A stretch of DNA of 64,000 nt from Tipula vernalis. Its lineage: Eukaryota > Arthropoda > Insecta > Diptera > Tipulidae. Every line of letters begins with the position of its first letter. Within the stretch, counting starts at the first letter, position 1. The stretch covers positions 142,022,577 to 142,086,576 of the forward strand of contig OY282558.1 in the NCBI GenBank assembly GCA_958295665.1, written 5' to 3'. Below are positions 1 through 11,308 of this stretch, one piece after another. A model generated the notes under the pieces. That model was not told where the DNA came from. It was given only the letters and a program-made list of their open reading frames with translations, and searched no databases. The position numbers and the translations under genes were made by a program.

Positions 1-1574
1 TGCAAATATCGTTCACCTAGCCATAAACTCACTGCAATTCCTTGAACTTCACGAAATCACTCAAGGTTTCGGGGGTTCCACTATGTAGTAAAGACGAGTT
101 ATTTGAAAATTTGAAATAGTCCACTTAACCGATATATGTGTATCTAAACGGTTTGTTAGTAAATTTAGTTTGGAAGTAAAATTATACTGAAGCCCGCTGC
201 ACTTCAAATTGATGGCAAGTTATATATATAGTTATCGTAATCCATCCACATATCAATTTCATCTGCTAGAGTTTTACCTCTGTCTCATTTTTATAACCTC
301 GCAATTAATGAAGTCGCTTTTCCGAATAATCGCATTATGTAAGATTATACGAAAACTGGAAATAGTTTTGACAAATTTCCAAAAAAAAAAATCTCGAAAT
401 TCATACACTGGTTACAGAAACCACGTTTTTTCGATTTATTCAAAGTTATTAACATTTTATTGAATATTTTCAAGATTATCATAAACGATTCTAAGTTTAT
501 TCGATTGATATTGAGATTGTTCTATAATTCTATAGTTGCGTGATGCTGCAGAATTAAAAAAATTTATGGGATCTTCTAGATTTTTAAGCTAACAATTGAA
601 CAATTATGTATATTGAAATTGTTTGCGATTTTATTAATTTTTGAGATTATTCACTTTTTTCGATAAGGAGAAGTTGGATTGGTTCGGAGTTTTTTGGGTA
701 TATTCGAATCGTTTTTGCAAAGTAGGTTGAGTTGCGCGTATATCACTTAATTAGTAATAATTTAAAACATTGATTCGTTCATTTTATATTGAATCAAATA
801 TATATTTTGTCCTCTTAATATTGCTAAAACAACTACCTCTCATATAATACTCACGCTTAAGCAGGAAATAGAAGTTTTTGCTGTATGAAAATGCGAAAGA
901 GAACTGTATGTTGCCTGGAAGTTGTTGGGAATTATTATAATTTAAATTAGAAGAAGAGAAAGACAAAAGAACATTGAGACTGATAGCCGATTAGTTAGGA
1001 TTCAATCAAACAGTTGATGGGGAATTAAACAAAGAAACGTTTTAGATTTTCAGTATGCATGCAAAGCATGTTTTGTATTCATGGAACAGTAGCCTTTGGC
1101 TAGGATATAGGAATAAGGCAGTGCCTTTATGCTTGTAATTTGGCTTAAGCAACAAACATATTGGGCGAAGTAAAAGCCCCAATGCTGTGAAAGACAAATT
1201 TGCTAAAATTTGCTCCCTAACATCACCTTTCTACCGCTCGGATTTATAATTGTCGAAAAATGATAATCGCTATAGACATATCTGTTACGATCCCGCCCCA
1301 GCTTTCGAAAATGGCGTTCACTTACCAATATATAACCGGATTTTTTGGTACCAATCTGCATAATTTTTTATTTGTTCTTTCTATGCTTTGTAAACTCCAC
1401 ACTCTTTATCCTAAGTACCTATACTGTAGAAATGGGCTATCACACAACGAAATGTAATTTGTGACACAAATTGGGGCCACCTGCATTTCTCATGTTCCGA
1501 AATTACATCAAGACGCCTAGGCTGACAAATGTTATTGATCAACTCCATCCAAAGCTAAATCATTTATCTCATCT
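1..1574. other. AT-rich non-coding DNA, no recognised feature
   Basis: The stretch holds only short open frames (up to about 84 codons) with low-complexity, AT-driven translations and no domain I recognise. A short local inverted pair lies around 1050-1075. I see no transposon ends, tRNA or splice-bounded exon. It ends at the TTAA that begins the piggyBac-like element. Confidence 0.6.
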
Positions 1575-1578
1575 TTAA

Positions 1579-1960
1579 CCCTCTAACAGGCAGTCCTGCC
1601 TTTAGACGGGGTACAAAAAAACAACAAAAATAAATAGTTAGATACTTGAATAGTAATGATACTTGTTATAAGTTTTCTATACTATAGTTTAGTTGTGTAT
1701 ATTGTAACGGTTATCTTTTGTATTATTCACACAGTAGAAGTCGAATTTTCATGTCAAATTTATTACAAAATTATTTTCTGTGCATTAGAATTTTAAAAAA
1801 TAAAAAAAAAATATTTAGAGTTGTTTGATTTTGTTCAAAAATTTATTGGTAAGTTGGAAAATTTGCATATTTTGTGATAGTGAAGTTTGTTTATTGATTT
1901 AAAAATATTAGCATGCCTCTGTGCCCTATTATGTAAACACCGTCCAAAGGCGGACTTGCC
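1579..1960. repeat. piggyBac-like terminal and internal inverted repeat pair
   Basis: Bases 1589-1609 and 1940-1960 are imperfect inverted copies of each other (about 18 of 21 positions pair, allowing for a one-base shift). Both contain a core that reads GTCCGCCTTTGGACGG in the second copy when reverse-complemented. The first copy lies 10 bases inside the TTAA-CCC end. Paired terminal and internal repeats are known from piggyBac family ends, where they serve as transposase binding sites; that role here is inferred. Confidence 0.65.
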
Positions 1961-2156
1961 GATTGATCGATTTTTTTTATATATACGTGTTTGGTTATGT
2001 TTGAAAATAAGTGGATTGGGTCTACCTTTGGTTGTTTTGCTTTAGTTTTCGCTATTTTGTCAACTGAATTGGACTGTTGGTTTCAGAAATACCACGAAAC
2101 AGAAAAAGGTTAAGGTACGCCCAACAGGTTTTCGTCAACCGTATAACCCTAGCTCT

Positions 2157-3207
2157 ATGACTGATGAGGAAATTCAGGATAGGTGAAATTCTATAAGCAG
2201 TGCAACAAACGACAGTGAAGCGGATGATGGGGGCAATGATTCAATTGCTGATTCTGATTTTAGTTTATCAGTTGAAGATTATCAAGAAGTGGACCTTCCG
2301 ATGGCCCAGTCAGAGAGAAACACTTCAGCTGGAATTTTTACCAATAACATAAGTACGAGCCTAGATTTACCTCCCGTTAAATTTTTATCACAGACATCAA
2401 CAACAAAACAACATATACAACCACCAGAAGTTGAGCCACAGCCAGAGACCTCGTCGATGCAATCACACATAAAACAACAGCCACAAGAACAACCGCTATC
2501 GAAGCTCCAGAAGAAACCTGCAAAGCGGCCTCGTTCTCCTTTACCTGTGTTTGAAGAATGCGGTCCTAGGTTGCAACCAAATAATGGTGGGTTTGATGAT
2601 AGTGCTGCAAACTGAATTTTCAAAGATAACTTGGAGAAAAACAAATCTTGTTCTTCATCGAAACGAAATTGTGTTCAGGGTTGACTCGAAACTTCCAGAG
2701 AGTTTTAACAATCTCAAGATGCCTAATTCCTGTTTTAATTATTTTTTTAATGATGAGCAGAAGAAACCAACTTGAATTCTCTCCAACAGGACATTCAAAC
2801 CAGATTTTCTGTAAATTATGTTGACATTAAAAAATATATCGGAATTTTGGTATATATGTCTATTTAGCGTTATCCAAGTCTGGAGCGTTACTGGGGGCAA
2901 CATTCATTCTTTCGAGGCAATAAGGAATACAATGACGTCAAAGCGATTTTACGAAATACGGCGCTCTCTTAGTTTCAACAACATCATTCTTAGAAAGAAA
3001 AAGGGCGAAGACGGCTACGACCCGCTATTTAAAATTAGACCAGTTGTTAATCATTTGAATCGCAGGTTTAATTCAATTCCAAAAAATGCGCGACTATGCG
3101 TGATTGAACAAATGTGTGGTACTAAAATGAAATCGCGGTTTCGTCAATATATGCCAAACAAGCCACATAATATGATAGTGTGCATAGCAAAATTGAACAT
3201 AAATTAA
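2157..3207 (+). pseudogene. piggyBac-like transposase, broken, first catalytic Asp lost
   Basis: The likely original start is ATG 2157 (MTDEEIQDR), but a TGA follows at 2184. The frame then continues as an acidic, Ser/Asn/Gln-rich region to 2615, as in the disordered N-terminus of piggyBac transposases. After a frameshift the conserved core appears in pieces: a 'RYPSLERYW' segment near 2870 in one frame, then 2818-3207 in another with RFYEIRRSLSFNN, DPLFKIRPVVNHLN and a RFRQYMPNKPH block. In the family the segment before this last block carries the first Asp of the DDD triad in a V-D-E context; here it reads V-I-E-Q, so the Asp is gone. The frame ends at 3207. Past the hAT insertion a short in-phase continuation can be read before it degrades. 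At least three frameshifts or stops make it non-functional. Confidence 0.8.
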
Positions 3208-3236
3208 AAAATAAAGAAATACATCTTCCTAGCAAC

Positions 3237-5373
3237 CAGTGTTGTGCAATTACGCGTAAAAAATAATTTTTTACATACATTACGTAAAAAATTGAAAAAT
3301 ACGGTAAAAATTGTAATTAATGTAAAATATTGTAATAAATGTAAAAAATATTAAAAGTGATGCCATCTAAAAGAATTAAGAAATACTAATACCACTCACA
3401 TACTCAAACCTCTCTAAAAATTTTCAATCGATTTTAACGAAAATTATAATCAAAATAAAATAACATTGCAAAATTTATAATTTTTAATTAATTAAATTAT
3501 CATAATGAATATTGCATATAGTATGTTCAACAAACCAACATGAATAATCAGTCATATTGATTAAACTAATTTCACCACTGTTGGGCAGATTCGTGTACAA
3601 TTCCACTTTTATCATTTTTCAAATCAAAAATATGATTCCTTTAATAGAAATGTGCACATAAAATCATTGAATAATGATTTGATTAGTTAATTATGCTTTA
3701 CCAGATAATAATTTTTGTAGTAGGTAGGTATATATTCACGCTAGAATTTATCGCAATGCCATCTGTGGTTAGTTTTAGCAAATAAATCAAAAAATATTTT
3801 TAAGAGTGCAATTGCTGTTTACTAAACCCGCCGCAATTTTTGTGTATATTGACAGAAATTCGCCCGCTTCCGCTCAAAAGTATTTCGGATAATGTAAATT
3901 ATTTCACAGAAATACGGGAATTATATTATGTCGGCCGCATGACATAACGATCTTGTGCAATTGTACGATCGCAATTGTTTCGTGCATTTTTGCTTGATTC
4001 GACCGGATAAATGATTTCATAGAATCATTAAACTGCATAAAATACATAATCATTATTACTGATACTCTGACAGTGACAGTAAATAAGAAACGATGTAGCA
4101 GTGATAATATGGATGGAAGTGATTTTGATTGGAACTGGAATTACCTATTGTATATGAATAAAAATTTTGTACCGAAAGAGAATTTAAATCGGAAGGATCA
4201 TTCTCCCAAAAAAAATCCACAAATAGCGTGCACCGAATTTCAATATTATAACGTATCCCGTTCCGATTTTACGGTTGGCTGTATATTCCCGTAGTGTTTA
4301 GTATGAGAAAATAAACGTTTATTCTACAACTCCCATGTTTCTTAACCGATTAAAGTGAAATTTATTATGCAGGTTTATATTGGCTCACAAATAACGTGTA
4401 CCGAATTTCAATATTATAGCATATCCCGTTCCGATTATACGGCTGGCTATATATTCCCGTAGTGTTTAGTATGACAAAATAAACGTTTCTTCTACAACTT
4501 TTCTTATACAACGGGATACGTTATAATATTGAAATTCGGTACACGCTATTTGTGACCGAATTAATTTGTGCGATTGCTTTCAAAGAACCGTACCAAAAAC
4601 CAACTGGTTACCACAGTTATGATTGCATTTCGCTGCCCCTGTCATGATATTATTGTATCAAAGTTGAGCCTTGATAAAGAATGATGCGTGATCCAATTAA
4701 ATTACTTATCGTTTTCGAGAACGTAACTGTTAGAATACCAATTGCAAAATGGTGGCCATATATTTATAGGCATTAGGAATCGATTACTTCTGGCAAGCTC
4801 GCTTGGACTTGGAGTAGTTGCCGTAATTAATACCAACTGTGAATGCTATAGATAGATAGTTTTAATATTTTACAAAATAATTTTGTTTTTGACAATCTAA
4901 CATATAATTGCGGTGGTGAAAGTTAAAAGTAAAACATACACAGTCAAATTTTATAAATCAAATAGTATGGTACCTACGTGTGAGATGGCGCAGAATAAAT
5001 TATAATTATTTGATTCATTTATGTAAATAGAGAAATAATTTGTTTAATAACATTTTCGAATAGATACAATTTTAGTACATAAAAAACAGAATAAATTTCG
5101 TTTGATCAGCATATTTTAAACATTTTATTTAAAACACATAGTAAAATCTACATTCAAATTAATTTCAATAGATAGAGCTGTGAAATGGTTGTAATATCGA
5201 CATACAATTTTTTAATTCTGCTCTTTTCATTTAAATGTCACATTTCGCACAGATGTCGCTAATTATTTACAATTTCTTACTTTGTAACGTAAAAAATTTC
5301 AGGTAAAAAATACAATTATTTACACGTAAATAATAGTGTAAATTACGCAATGTAATTTACGTGAACAACACTG
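3237..5373. mobile_element. hAT-like non-autonomous DNA transposon with 8-bp target duplication
   Basis: The element begins CAGTGTTGT and ends ACAACACTG, giving 9-bp perfect terminal inverted repeats with the C-A-G-x-G start typical of hAT elements. It is flanked by perfect 8-bp direct repeats, CTAGCAAC, at 3229-3236 and 5374-5381, the target-duplication length of the hAT superfamily. Removing the element and one duplication rejoins the surrounding piggyBac reading frame, which confirms the boundaries. Its 2,137 bp carry no recognisable transposase: the longest frame, 4073-4294 (73 codons), has no known domain and runs into an internal repeat. It would have depended on a transposase supplied in trans. 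The subterminal regions are rich in GTAAAA/TTTTAC words. Confidence 0.88.
4218..4555. repeat. 114-bp direct repeat plus inverted third partial copy
   Basis: Bases 4218-4331 and 4386-4499 are two equal-length (114 bp) direct copies with only a handful of differences; both contain the run CACAAATA, GAATTTCAATATTATA and CCCGTAGTGTTTAGTATGA. Bases 4510-4555 are an inverted copy of the first ~46 bases of the unit. The cluster lies in the middle of the hAT-like element and could fold into a large hairpin. The 73-codon open frame at 4073-4294 overlaps the first copy and is probably not a gene. Confidence 0.85.
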
Positions 5374-5497
5374 CTAGCAACTAGTCACTATTACCAAGAC
5401 TGCGCGCATTAAACCGGAACCGTATGATGCGGAACCACTACCCCACTCATTTTTTTTTTTTTTCGAAATTATGCGTTAACCTGAGTACCTGCGGTAT

Positions 5498-5806
5498 TTG
5501 TCAACAAGACCAAGTAGAAAAGTATGCGATCCTGTAGTAACCGATATTATAGCGTTGCGTTATTTTGATGGAAAAATAACATTTAAATTAAATTTGTATT
5601 ACAATTGGACTGATTTACCATGGATGATGAAAGTAATTGAAACCGTCACTCAGTACCCGCCTTTATTTAACTTAGTGTGCAAAATTAGTAAAAGCAAGTA
5701 TGATCACTTACAACAGCTGAAATCTGTAATCCCATCTGACTGCCACTCGTTCACTCATTCTAAGATAATTTGCAATTCATGGATTAGGTTTAAAATTAAG
5801 CTGTGA
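5498..5806 (+). pseudogene. Unrecognised 102-codon open frame, possibly a transposon fragment
   Basis: This frame follows the piggyBac remnant with its start context preceded by a poly-T run (about 5452-5462). The product is not low-complexity. It has conspicuous aromatic and hydrophobic patches (ALRYFDGKITFKLNLYYNW, TQYPPLFNLVCKIS) and an SDCHSF motif, which looks like real, formerly selected protein rather than a chance frame. I do not recognise the family. It does not resemble the C-terminal half of piggyBac transposases as I know them, so it may belong to another element or to an exonic fragment. The frame is open upstream of its ATG for only a short way and ends in TGA at 5804. Confidence 0.35.
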
Positions 5807-6684
5807 TTAAAGTCCTGAGACTGATTCTACTATATATAAATTTATTAGTTTAAATTGTCAAAGTGTGATATTATAATTTAGTGAATTGTTTAACTGTTAA
5901 GTTTTTTATTTTAAATGAAATGTTTAAACATCACTGGACATGTTAATCTATTCAGGTGATTTTTTAATGTGTATGATAAACACTATGAATAAGAGAAATA
6001 AGTGCCTTTAACTTTTGCTATATTTTTCTATTAGAGGAAATGAATTTTTTATGTATGAATAACACAAATAAAATTAATTTCAATAAATTAAATGAAATCA
6101 ATAGTCTTACCACTTATTCGAATAATCTAACAATTGCTCCTAATTGCACTTTAAATTTAAGTCAAATTATCCTATGTGCATTAATTAATTAATTAATCAC
6201 ATGATTGAGAAAAACAATTACCAAGAAACTGTAAGAGATTAATTAAAATAAATTGGCATTAATTAATTTCGAATGAACTCTTACATTAACGGTTTTTTGT
6301 GTCTACTGAAAACTAGCATTTTTTCACATAGGAGCTATTGTCATGAAGCGGGCGATGTATCGTAACATTTTAGGTGAGATTGACTAATGAAAAATCACCT
6401 TATGTTATAGCCGTTGGTGCGTCAAAGGCTACTATAAATCAGTTTTTTGTCGTTTTGGATAACCACTATACTTTAATATAAATTAATCACTTAATTTGCC
6501 TTACGAAACATTCTTTCTACTGTTTTATTTAATAAAATTAAAAATCAACAAAAATATCACTTATCATTAAGCATTTAAAAATAGACCACTTTATATATTG
6601 GATTAAAAATTTTTAAAATTAAAATGGTTAGCTTCCAGTTCCTGTGACCACCTTTTTAATACATTCTCTGGATTAAAGAAACAT
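5807..6684. other. AT-rich gap with a possible short protein trace
   Basis: Mostly AT-rich DNA containing an ATTAATTAATTAAT run near 6180. Around 6390-6470 a short frame reads SPYVIAVGASKATINQFFVV before breaking down, which could be a relic of a transposon protein. I cannot assign it and see no terminal repeats. Confidence 0.4.
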
Positions 6685-7581
6685 TCTATTAAATGTAACA
6701 AAATATGCCACTATTTTATAAAAAATTCAGAAGACGCTGTTAAAGTACCAAATTTAACAAAACTCTCTCCGCCAGGTCGAACAAATAATTCTCAAATGCA
6801 CCATTCATTAGCACCTATGCAATACGAAAGGGCATCGGTACTTAATGAAATTAATTATTTCGAAATAGACGATTTCGTTAAAGAGTTAAATGCGATGGGC
6901 CAAATAAATGAATAGGCAGTATTTCAACAAATTTCATGAGTCTTGATCAGAAATATAGCACTGCCACTTCAGATAATTGTAAGCTGTTTAGGAGTAGCAT
7001 TGAAGCCAAGTTTTTTCTTTATGGAATAAAATTTCAAAATTTACCTCCAAATTCAATAGAGAAAATAATTTTGAAATAAACCAATTTTATGTATGTCCAA
7101 AAAGCATTGCTATCAGTCAGTCTAAGATGGGATCAGAAATACTGTAAATTCACCAAAAAACTAAAGAAATGTGTACTTCAAAATTCGTTTCAATAGATTT
7201 TTATTTTACAAACTATTTCTGTTTTATTTGAAAATAAATACTTTTCTCAAAAATACTTCGAAAATGATCAGTAGTGTTCAGACGAAATTTTGAGAAATTT
7301 TTGCTGTGGAAGTGTTCACTATTCAAATGAATTTTATCTAAGAAATCCAAACTATATCCAAGTTCAACTATTTTACGATAATTTTGAAGTGACTAACCCG
7401 TTAGGTAGTCGCAGAAGCATATAGATAAAATAGGATCTTATAACATAATACTAAAACCAATTTTTAACGATTTAAAGGTACTCGAAACTAATGGTATAAT
7501 TCAAGACTCGATTGTGAATATGTCAGTTTATGTTTACCTCTCGAACAATGAAGTCTAATAAAAATTAAATCCTATTGTGAT
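6685..7581 (+). pseudogene. DNA transposase relic, N-terminal part ('MHD..EG' family, possibly CACTA-like)
   Basis: Several in-frame pieces on the plus strand match a widespread animal transposon protein that I know from uncharacterised multi-copy genes. They include a 'SVLNEINYFEIDDFVKELN' stretch near 6840, then VQLFYDNFEVTNPLGSR at 7362-7412, then 'ILKPIFNDLKVLETNGI' near 7450-7500. The order agrees with the piece found beyond the LINE insertion (11513-12470). Stops and frameshifts interrupt it throughout. The family name is tentative: the D-x-M-H-D motif in the downstream half recalls CACTA/EnSpm-type transposases, but I cannot confirm that without a profile search. Confidence 0.5.
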
Positions 7582-7642
7582 ACAAAATGTATTATTTGAT
7601 TTGTTCTACAAATTACATTTAATATTTTAATACACTATATAA

Positions 7643-8716
7643 GTGAAAATTAGTGAAGTGCGTGATCGGTTCCCCATTATGGGACTGAATAGGGATGGGT
7701 CTGTGGATAGACAATCTGAACCTATTGGTGCACCTTATCATAAAAAATTATTAAATAATAATGGAAGTGTATATAATGTTCCTACTAGTCAACGTTTTGA
7801 GATATTTAACACAATGAGTGAATCTCAAATAAAAACAAAGGTTTCTAAGCCCAAACCGACTAAGTTACCACCTATAATGACGCCTGAGAATTCAGCTTTA
7901 ATCCATAAATATATGGAAAGTAACGGGATTAAACTGTTGAAAAACTCGTTGACTTCAATAGCTTGCCGAAAACAAAACCGAATTTTATTCATTTACGATG
8001 GACAACCTTAAATTGAGTACATTCATATTATATGGCCTTTACACTATGGAAGACAACGAATTTTTGAATTGTTTATCGGATATAAATTTCAAACCCACTA
8101 AAATACATAAAACAATTTCAAAATAAGGTGCCACGCTATACTTTGTATCATTTAAAAAAGGGGAATACAACCTTAACCAATTGAGAAACCACAAATACGT
8201 TGCTCATACTGTAGTGCGATAGGATGTTGCAAAACAGACGGCGGGTAGGGTCACCTAATGCAGACGATGTTTCCGTTATAATCATGCTGAAGCAAACTGT
8301 CACATGACTAGAAAATGTGCAATTACTGCGCCAACATTCATAAGGAATATGATTGTCTATTAAAAAATAATACGAATAAACATACTTGTACCAACTGCCA
8401 GGATAATCATCCGGCAAACTCGATCATGTGTCCCAAACGTGAGGAGTATCTTTAAATTCGAAAACAACAAGCAAGGCGGAATCAAATGCAAAAATCTCAT
8501 AAAACAACATCACCTTCAAATAGTTTTAACTTAGATAGAGATAACTTCCCTGGTTTAACAAAAGAGGTAATACCAAATTCTAACTATACTAACTCTATTA
8601 ATAATTCAAACACTACTTATGCTTCTGCCCTTTTAACTGAAGGCTCAGCTAACCCGAATATTTTGTTTAGTGCGAACGAACTCAACAATTTTAAAAGAAA
8701 TAGTGAATGGAATTAA
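7643..8716 (+). pseudogene. LINE ORF1, Gag-like nucleic-acid binding protein, interrupted
   Basis: Three pieces share one reading frame. 7643-8011 encodes a basic, Pro/Lys-rich N-terminal region including KPKPTKLPPIMTPEN. A badly damaged centre follows (8012-8380). Then comes a zinc knuckle, CTNCQDNHPANSIMC (C-x2-C-x3-H-x6-C), at 8387-8431, with the spacing seen in the last knuckle of Jockey ORF1 proteins. A second, broken knuckle (CHMTRKC) lies just upstream. A TAA at 8453 interrupts the sequence between PKREEYL and IRKQQARRN; the same frame then runs to the stop ending at 8716 with a Ser/Asn-rich tail (SFNLDRDNFPGL). ORF1 proteins of this clade bind the element RNA and help deliver it to the nucleus. 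This copy cannot make an intact product. Confidence 0.75.
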
Positions 8717-8772
8717 AAATTGCAACTCTAGAGAAGAACAATTTATTAGAATAACCGAAATAGCTTTAAAAT

Positions 8773-9617
8773 ATGCATTTAGATAAATCATTAATAATTG
8801 CCACATGGAATGCACAAAGCGTTCGACCTAAAAAACTTGAGTTAAAACATTTTTTGACAAAGTATAATATAGATATTATGTTATTGACCACACTTAAACT
8901 GTTCTTTTCCAGATTACACTTTCTATAGAACCGGATCAAAATCTTTCAACTATTGAAAATCTCGCGATATAAGTTAAACATGTAAATGGAACTTCCGTTC
9001 GAATTACCGCATGCTATTGTCCAAAAACAAATAGACCCACTTTTAAAAGCGAAATACAAAAATTGACTCAAAATCAAACAAACTACATTTTAGGGGGCGA
9101 TTTTAATTGCCGACATCCCATGTGGAACTGTGTCAGGTCTAATGAAGGTGGTCGGAATCTTCATAATCACATAAGTAGCTCTCAAAATTGCTCTATCGTG
9201 GCACCATTGGATCCGACCTTTGTTAGACCCAATTCTACTCCTAGTATTATTGATTTCTTCTTAATAAACCAACCAGAACATATAATGAAAATTAAAAGTC
9301 TACCTGAACTGGCATCAGACCACCTCCCAATCGTATGTGCTTACAATTTCAGTCTAGCTTATAAAAACCCAATTAACTACCGATTTAATTACTCCGGTGA
9401 TTGGACTAAATACAAACAGCATATTGAGGGGTCACTAAATTGTTTTGATCAAACAAATTCCTTGAACACTTCTCCTGAAAATGACTCGATGATCGATTTA
9501 TTTTTAGAGTCCATTAAAAATGCTAGAGACAACTCAATTCTTGTCAACCCATTGACTAACAGAAGATATACTGGCTCAAATCAAGCTCAGAAATTGTTTA
9601 AGGCGCACATGGCTTAG
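8773..9617 (+). pseudogene. LINE ORF2 endonuclease domain, frameshifted
   Basis: ATG 8773 opens MHLDKSLIIATWNAQSV, the usual start of an apurinic/apyrimidinic-type endonuclease, where the Asn of TWNAQS belongs to the active site. A frameshift and a deleted segment follow near 8890-9062, where the catalytic Glu motif is expected and I do not see it. From 9063 the domain resumes in a different frame with LGGDFNCRHPMW and, near residue 95 of that frame, SDHLPI, the conserved Asp-His end of the fold. The domain nicks target DNA to prime reverse transcription. The frame stops at 9615-9617, and the linker to the RT continues in another frame. Confidence 0.78.
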
Positions 9618-11308
9618 GACCAGAAGTAGAACTGTTAAAAGCTTTGTTAACATGCTAACCAGAGCAATAAAACATAAGATCTTAGACTTACTGAACAAAT
9701 CCTGGCAAGTCCAGCTTATGGACCTTGAAAAGGGATCCAAAAAAATATTGGAATACTGCTAAGTTTGTTAAAACGAAAAGAAGACCAATACCGCCACTGA
9801 AAATTCAGGAAGGTGAAACCACAGTAAAACTATTGTTAAACTCACAAAAGTGTACAGCGCTCGCAAATACCTTTCATTTTGTTTATCAATCCACTCATAA
9901 TTATGGGCCCATTCATGAATGTGATGTCAATATTAGCTGCCAACAATTATTAACTAACTATCATCCACAAGAATTTGAAGAAATTCGTTTAGAAGAGGTA
10001 TGTGATATTATTAAAACCCTACGACCGTATAAAGCATCTGGGATGGATGATATTCTTAACATTTTGTTAAAACAGTTGCCAGACTTTGGTGTTAAAACTC
10101 TCCTGCTAATTTTTAATAGTTGTTTAAAATTGTGTTCTTTCCCAAATTCCTGGAAAATAGCAAAAGTTACTCCAATTCTCAAACCCAATAAGGAATTCAA
10201 TAATCCTGAACATTATAGGCCTATAAGCCTTCTAAGCTCTATAAGCAAGGTTTTTGCGAAACTTATCAAAATTCGATTACAATCATTCATGGAAGATAAC
10301 GAATTCTTTATAAATCAGCAATTAGGTTTCAGATCTGGGCATTCTGCGGTACATCAACTGTACAGAATAGTACAATACGTAAGGGAAAATCATATCAATA
10401 AAAAATCCACAGGGCTGGCATTGTTAGACTTCTATCGAGCTTTTGATACAGTATGGATCAACGGTCTTATCCACAAAATGATAACGTGCAATTTTCCGAA
10501 ATACCTAATTAAAGTTATAGATTCCTATTTAAAGAACAGGAAGTTTTATGTACAAATATATAATGAAAAATCCAGTCTAATGAATATTCCTGCTGGTCTC
10601 CCGCAAGGTTCCGTATTAGCTCCTCTGTTATTTAACATATTTATTAATGATATTCCTAGATTTGAAAACTGCCAATTAGCTTTATTTGCTGATGATACTG
10701 CGATATACTACTCCAATGTTCTCGCCAATAACATAATATCCAAACTTAGTGGTTATCTAAATGCACTTAACTCTTATTTCACAAATTGGAAACTAAAGAT
10801 AAATACTAGTAAATGTGAAAGCATTTACTTTACAAGATGTTGTGCACCAGAAATTCCGCAGCTACCTTTAGTTCTGAATGGTGCTCAACTTCAATGGAAA
10901 TCGGAAGTACGCTATCTAGGCCTAATTCTTGATCCAAAGTTGACCTTCGGGCACCATCTGAACCATATTAAAGAAAAATGTGAAAAATTGTTAAAAGTCC
11001 TATATCCATTTCTAAATAAGAATAGTCAACTTAGCTTCAGGAATAAAATACTACTATATAAAGTAATGGTTTTGAGCGTTATTCTATATGGTTCACCCAT
11101 ATGGTCCAACGCAAAAGACACAAATAGAAATAAAATTCAGATTCTTCAAAACAAATTTCTGAAATTGATTCTAAAAGTTCCTATTCGATATAGAACGATA
11201 AGAGTTCATCGTGAAACCGATATGAGATTTATAGAAGATTTAATTTCTGAAGCTAGACAAAAGTATTATTGCCATCTGACATATAATGTTAATAACGAAT
11301 TAATTTGA
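9618..11308 (+). pseudogene. LINE ORF2 reverse transcriptase domain, long open frame
   Basis: A linker read in fragments (KSWQVQLMDLEKG, KKYWNTAKFVK) leads into a 527-codon open frame, 9725-11308. It shows the RT blocks in order: HYRPISLLSSISKVFAK, LGFRSGHSAVHQL, ALLDFYRAFDTVW (catalytic Asp about residue 235), PAGLPQGSVLAPLLFNIF, and ALFADDTAIYYS (catalytic Asp pair about residues 323-324). A thumb region and the C-terminal ILYGSPIWSNA and LQNKFLKLILKVPIRY segments follow. All three catalytic aspartates are present, so this domain by itself looks intact. It is classed as a pseudogene because the endonuclease half and ORF1 are broken. The ending, with no RNase H domain, fits the Jockey clade. 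Confidence 0.9.

Larger units (their letters stand above)
1575..5490 (+). mobile_element. piggyBac-like DNA transposon, decayed and interrupted
   Basis: The left end is a TTAA (1575-1578) followed by CCC, the arrangement typical of piggyBac family termini, which integrate at TTAA. A subterminal inverted repeat follows, then a degenerate transposase reading frame on the plus strand (about 2157-3236, resuming after 5381). The element is split by a 2.1-kb hAT-like insertion with its own target duplication, so the piggyBac copy is older. I could not find the right-hand terminus with a TTAA, so the right boundary given is approximate and the 3' end may be deleted. The coding part is also much shorter than a complete piggyBac transposase (roughly 600 residues in the family): the central catalytic segment is missing. 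Confidence 0.72.

Noticed and set aside
2282..2644. 120-codon minus-strand frame opposite the piggyBac N-terminus
   Set aside because: It is the antisense shadow of the acidic, Gln/Pro-rich transposase segment, giving Cys/Gly-rich nonsense.
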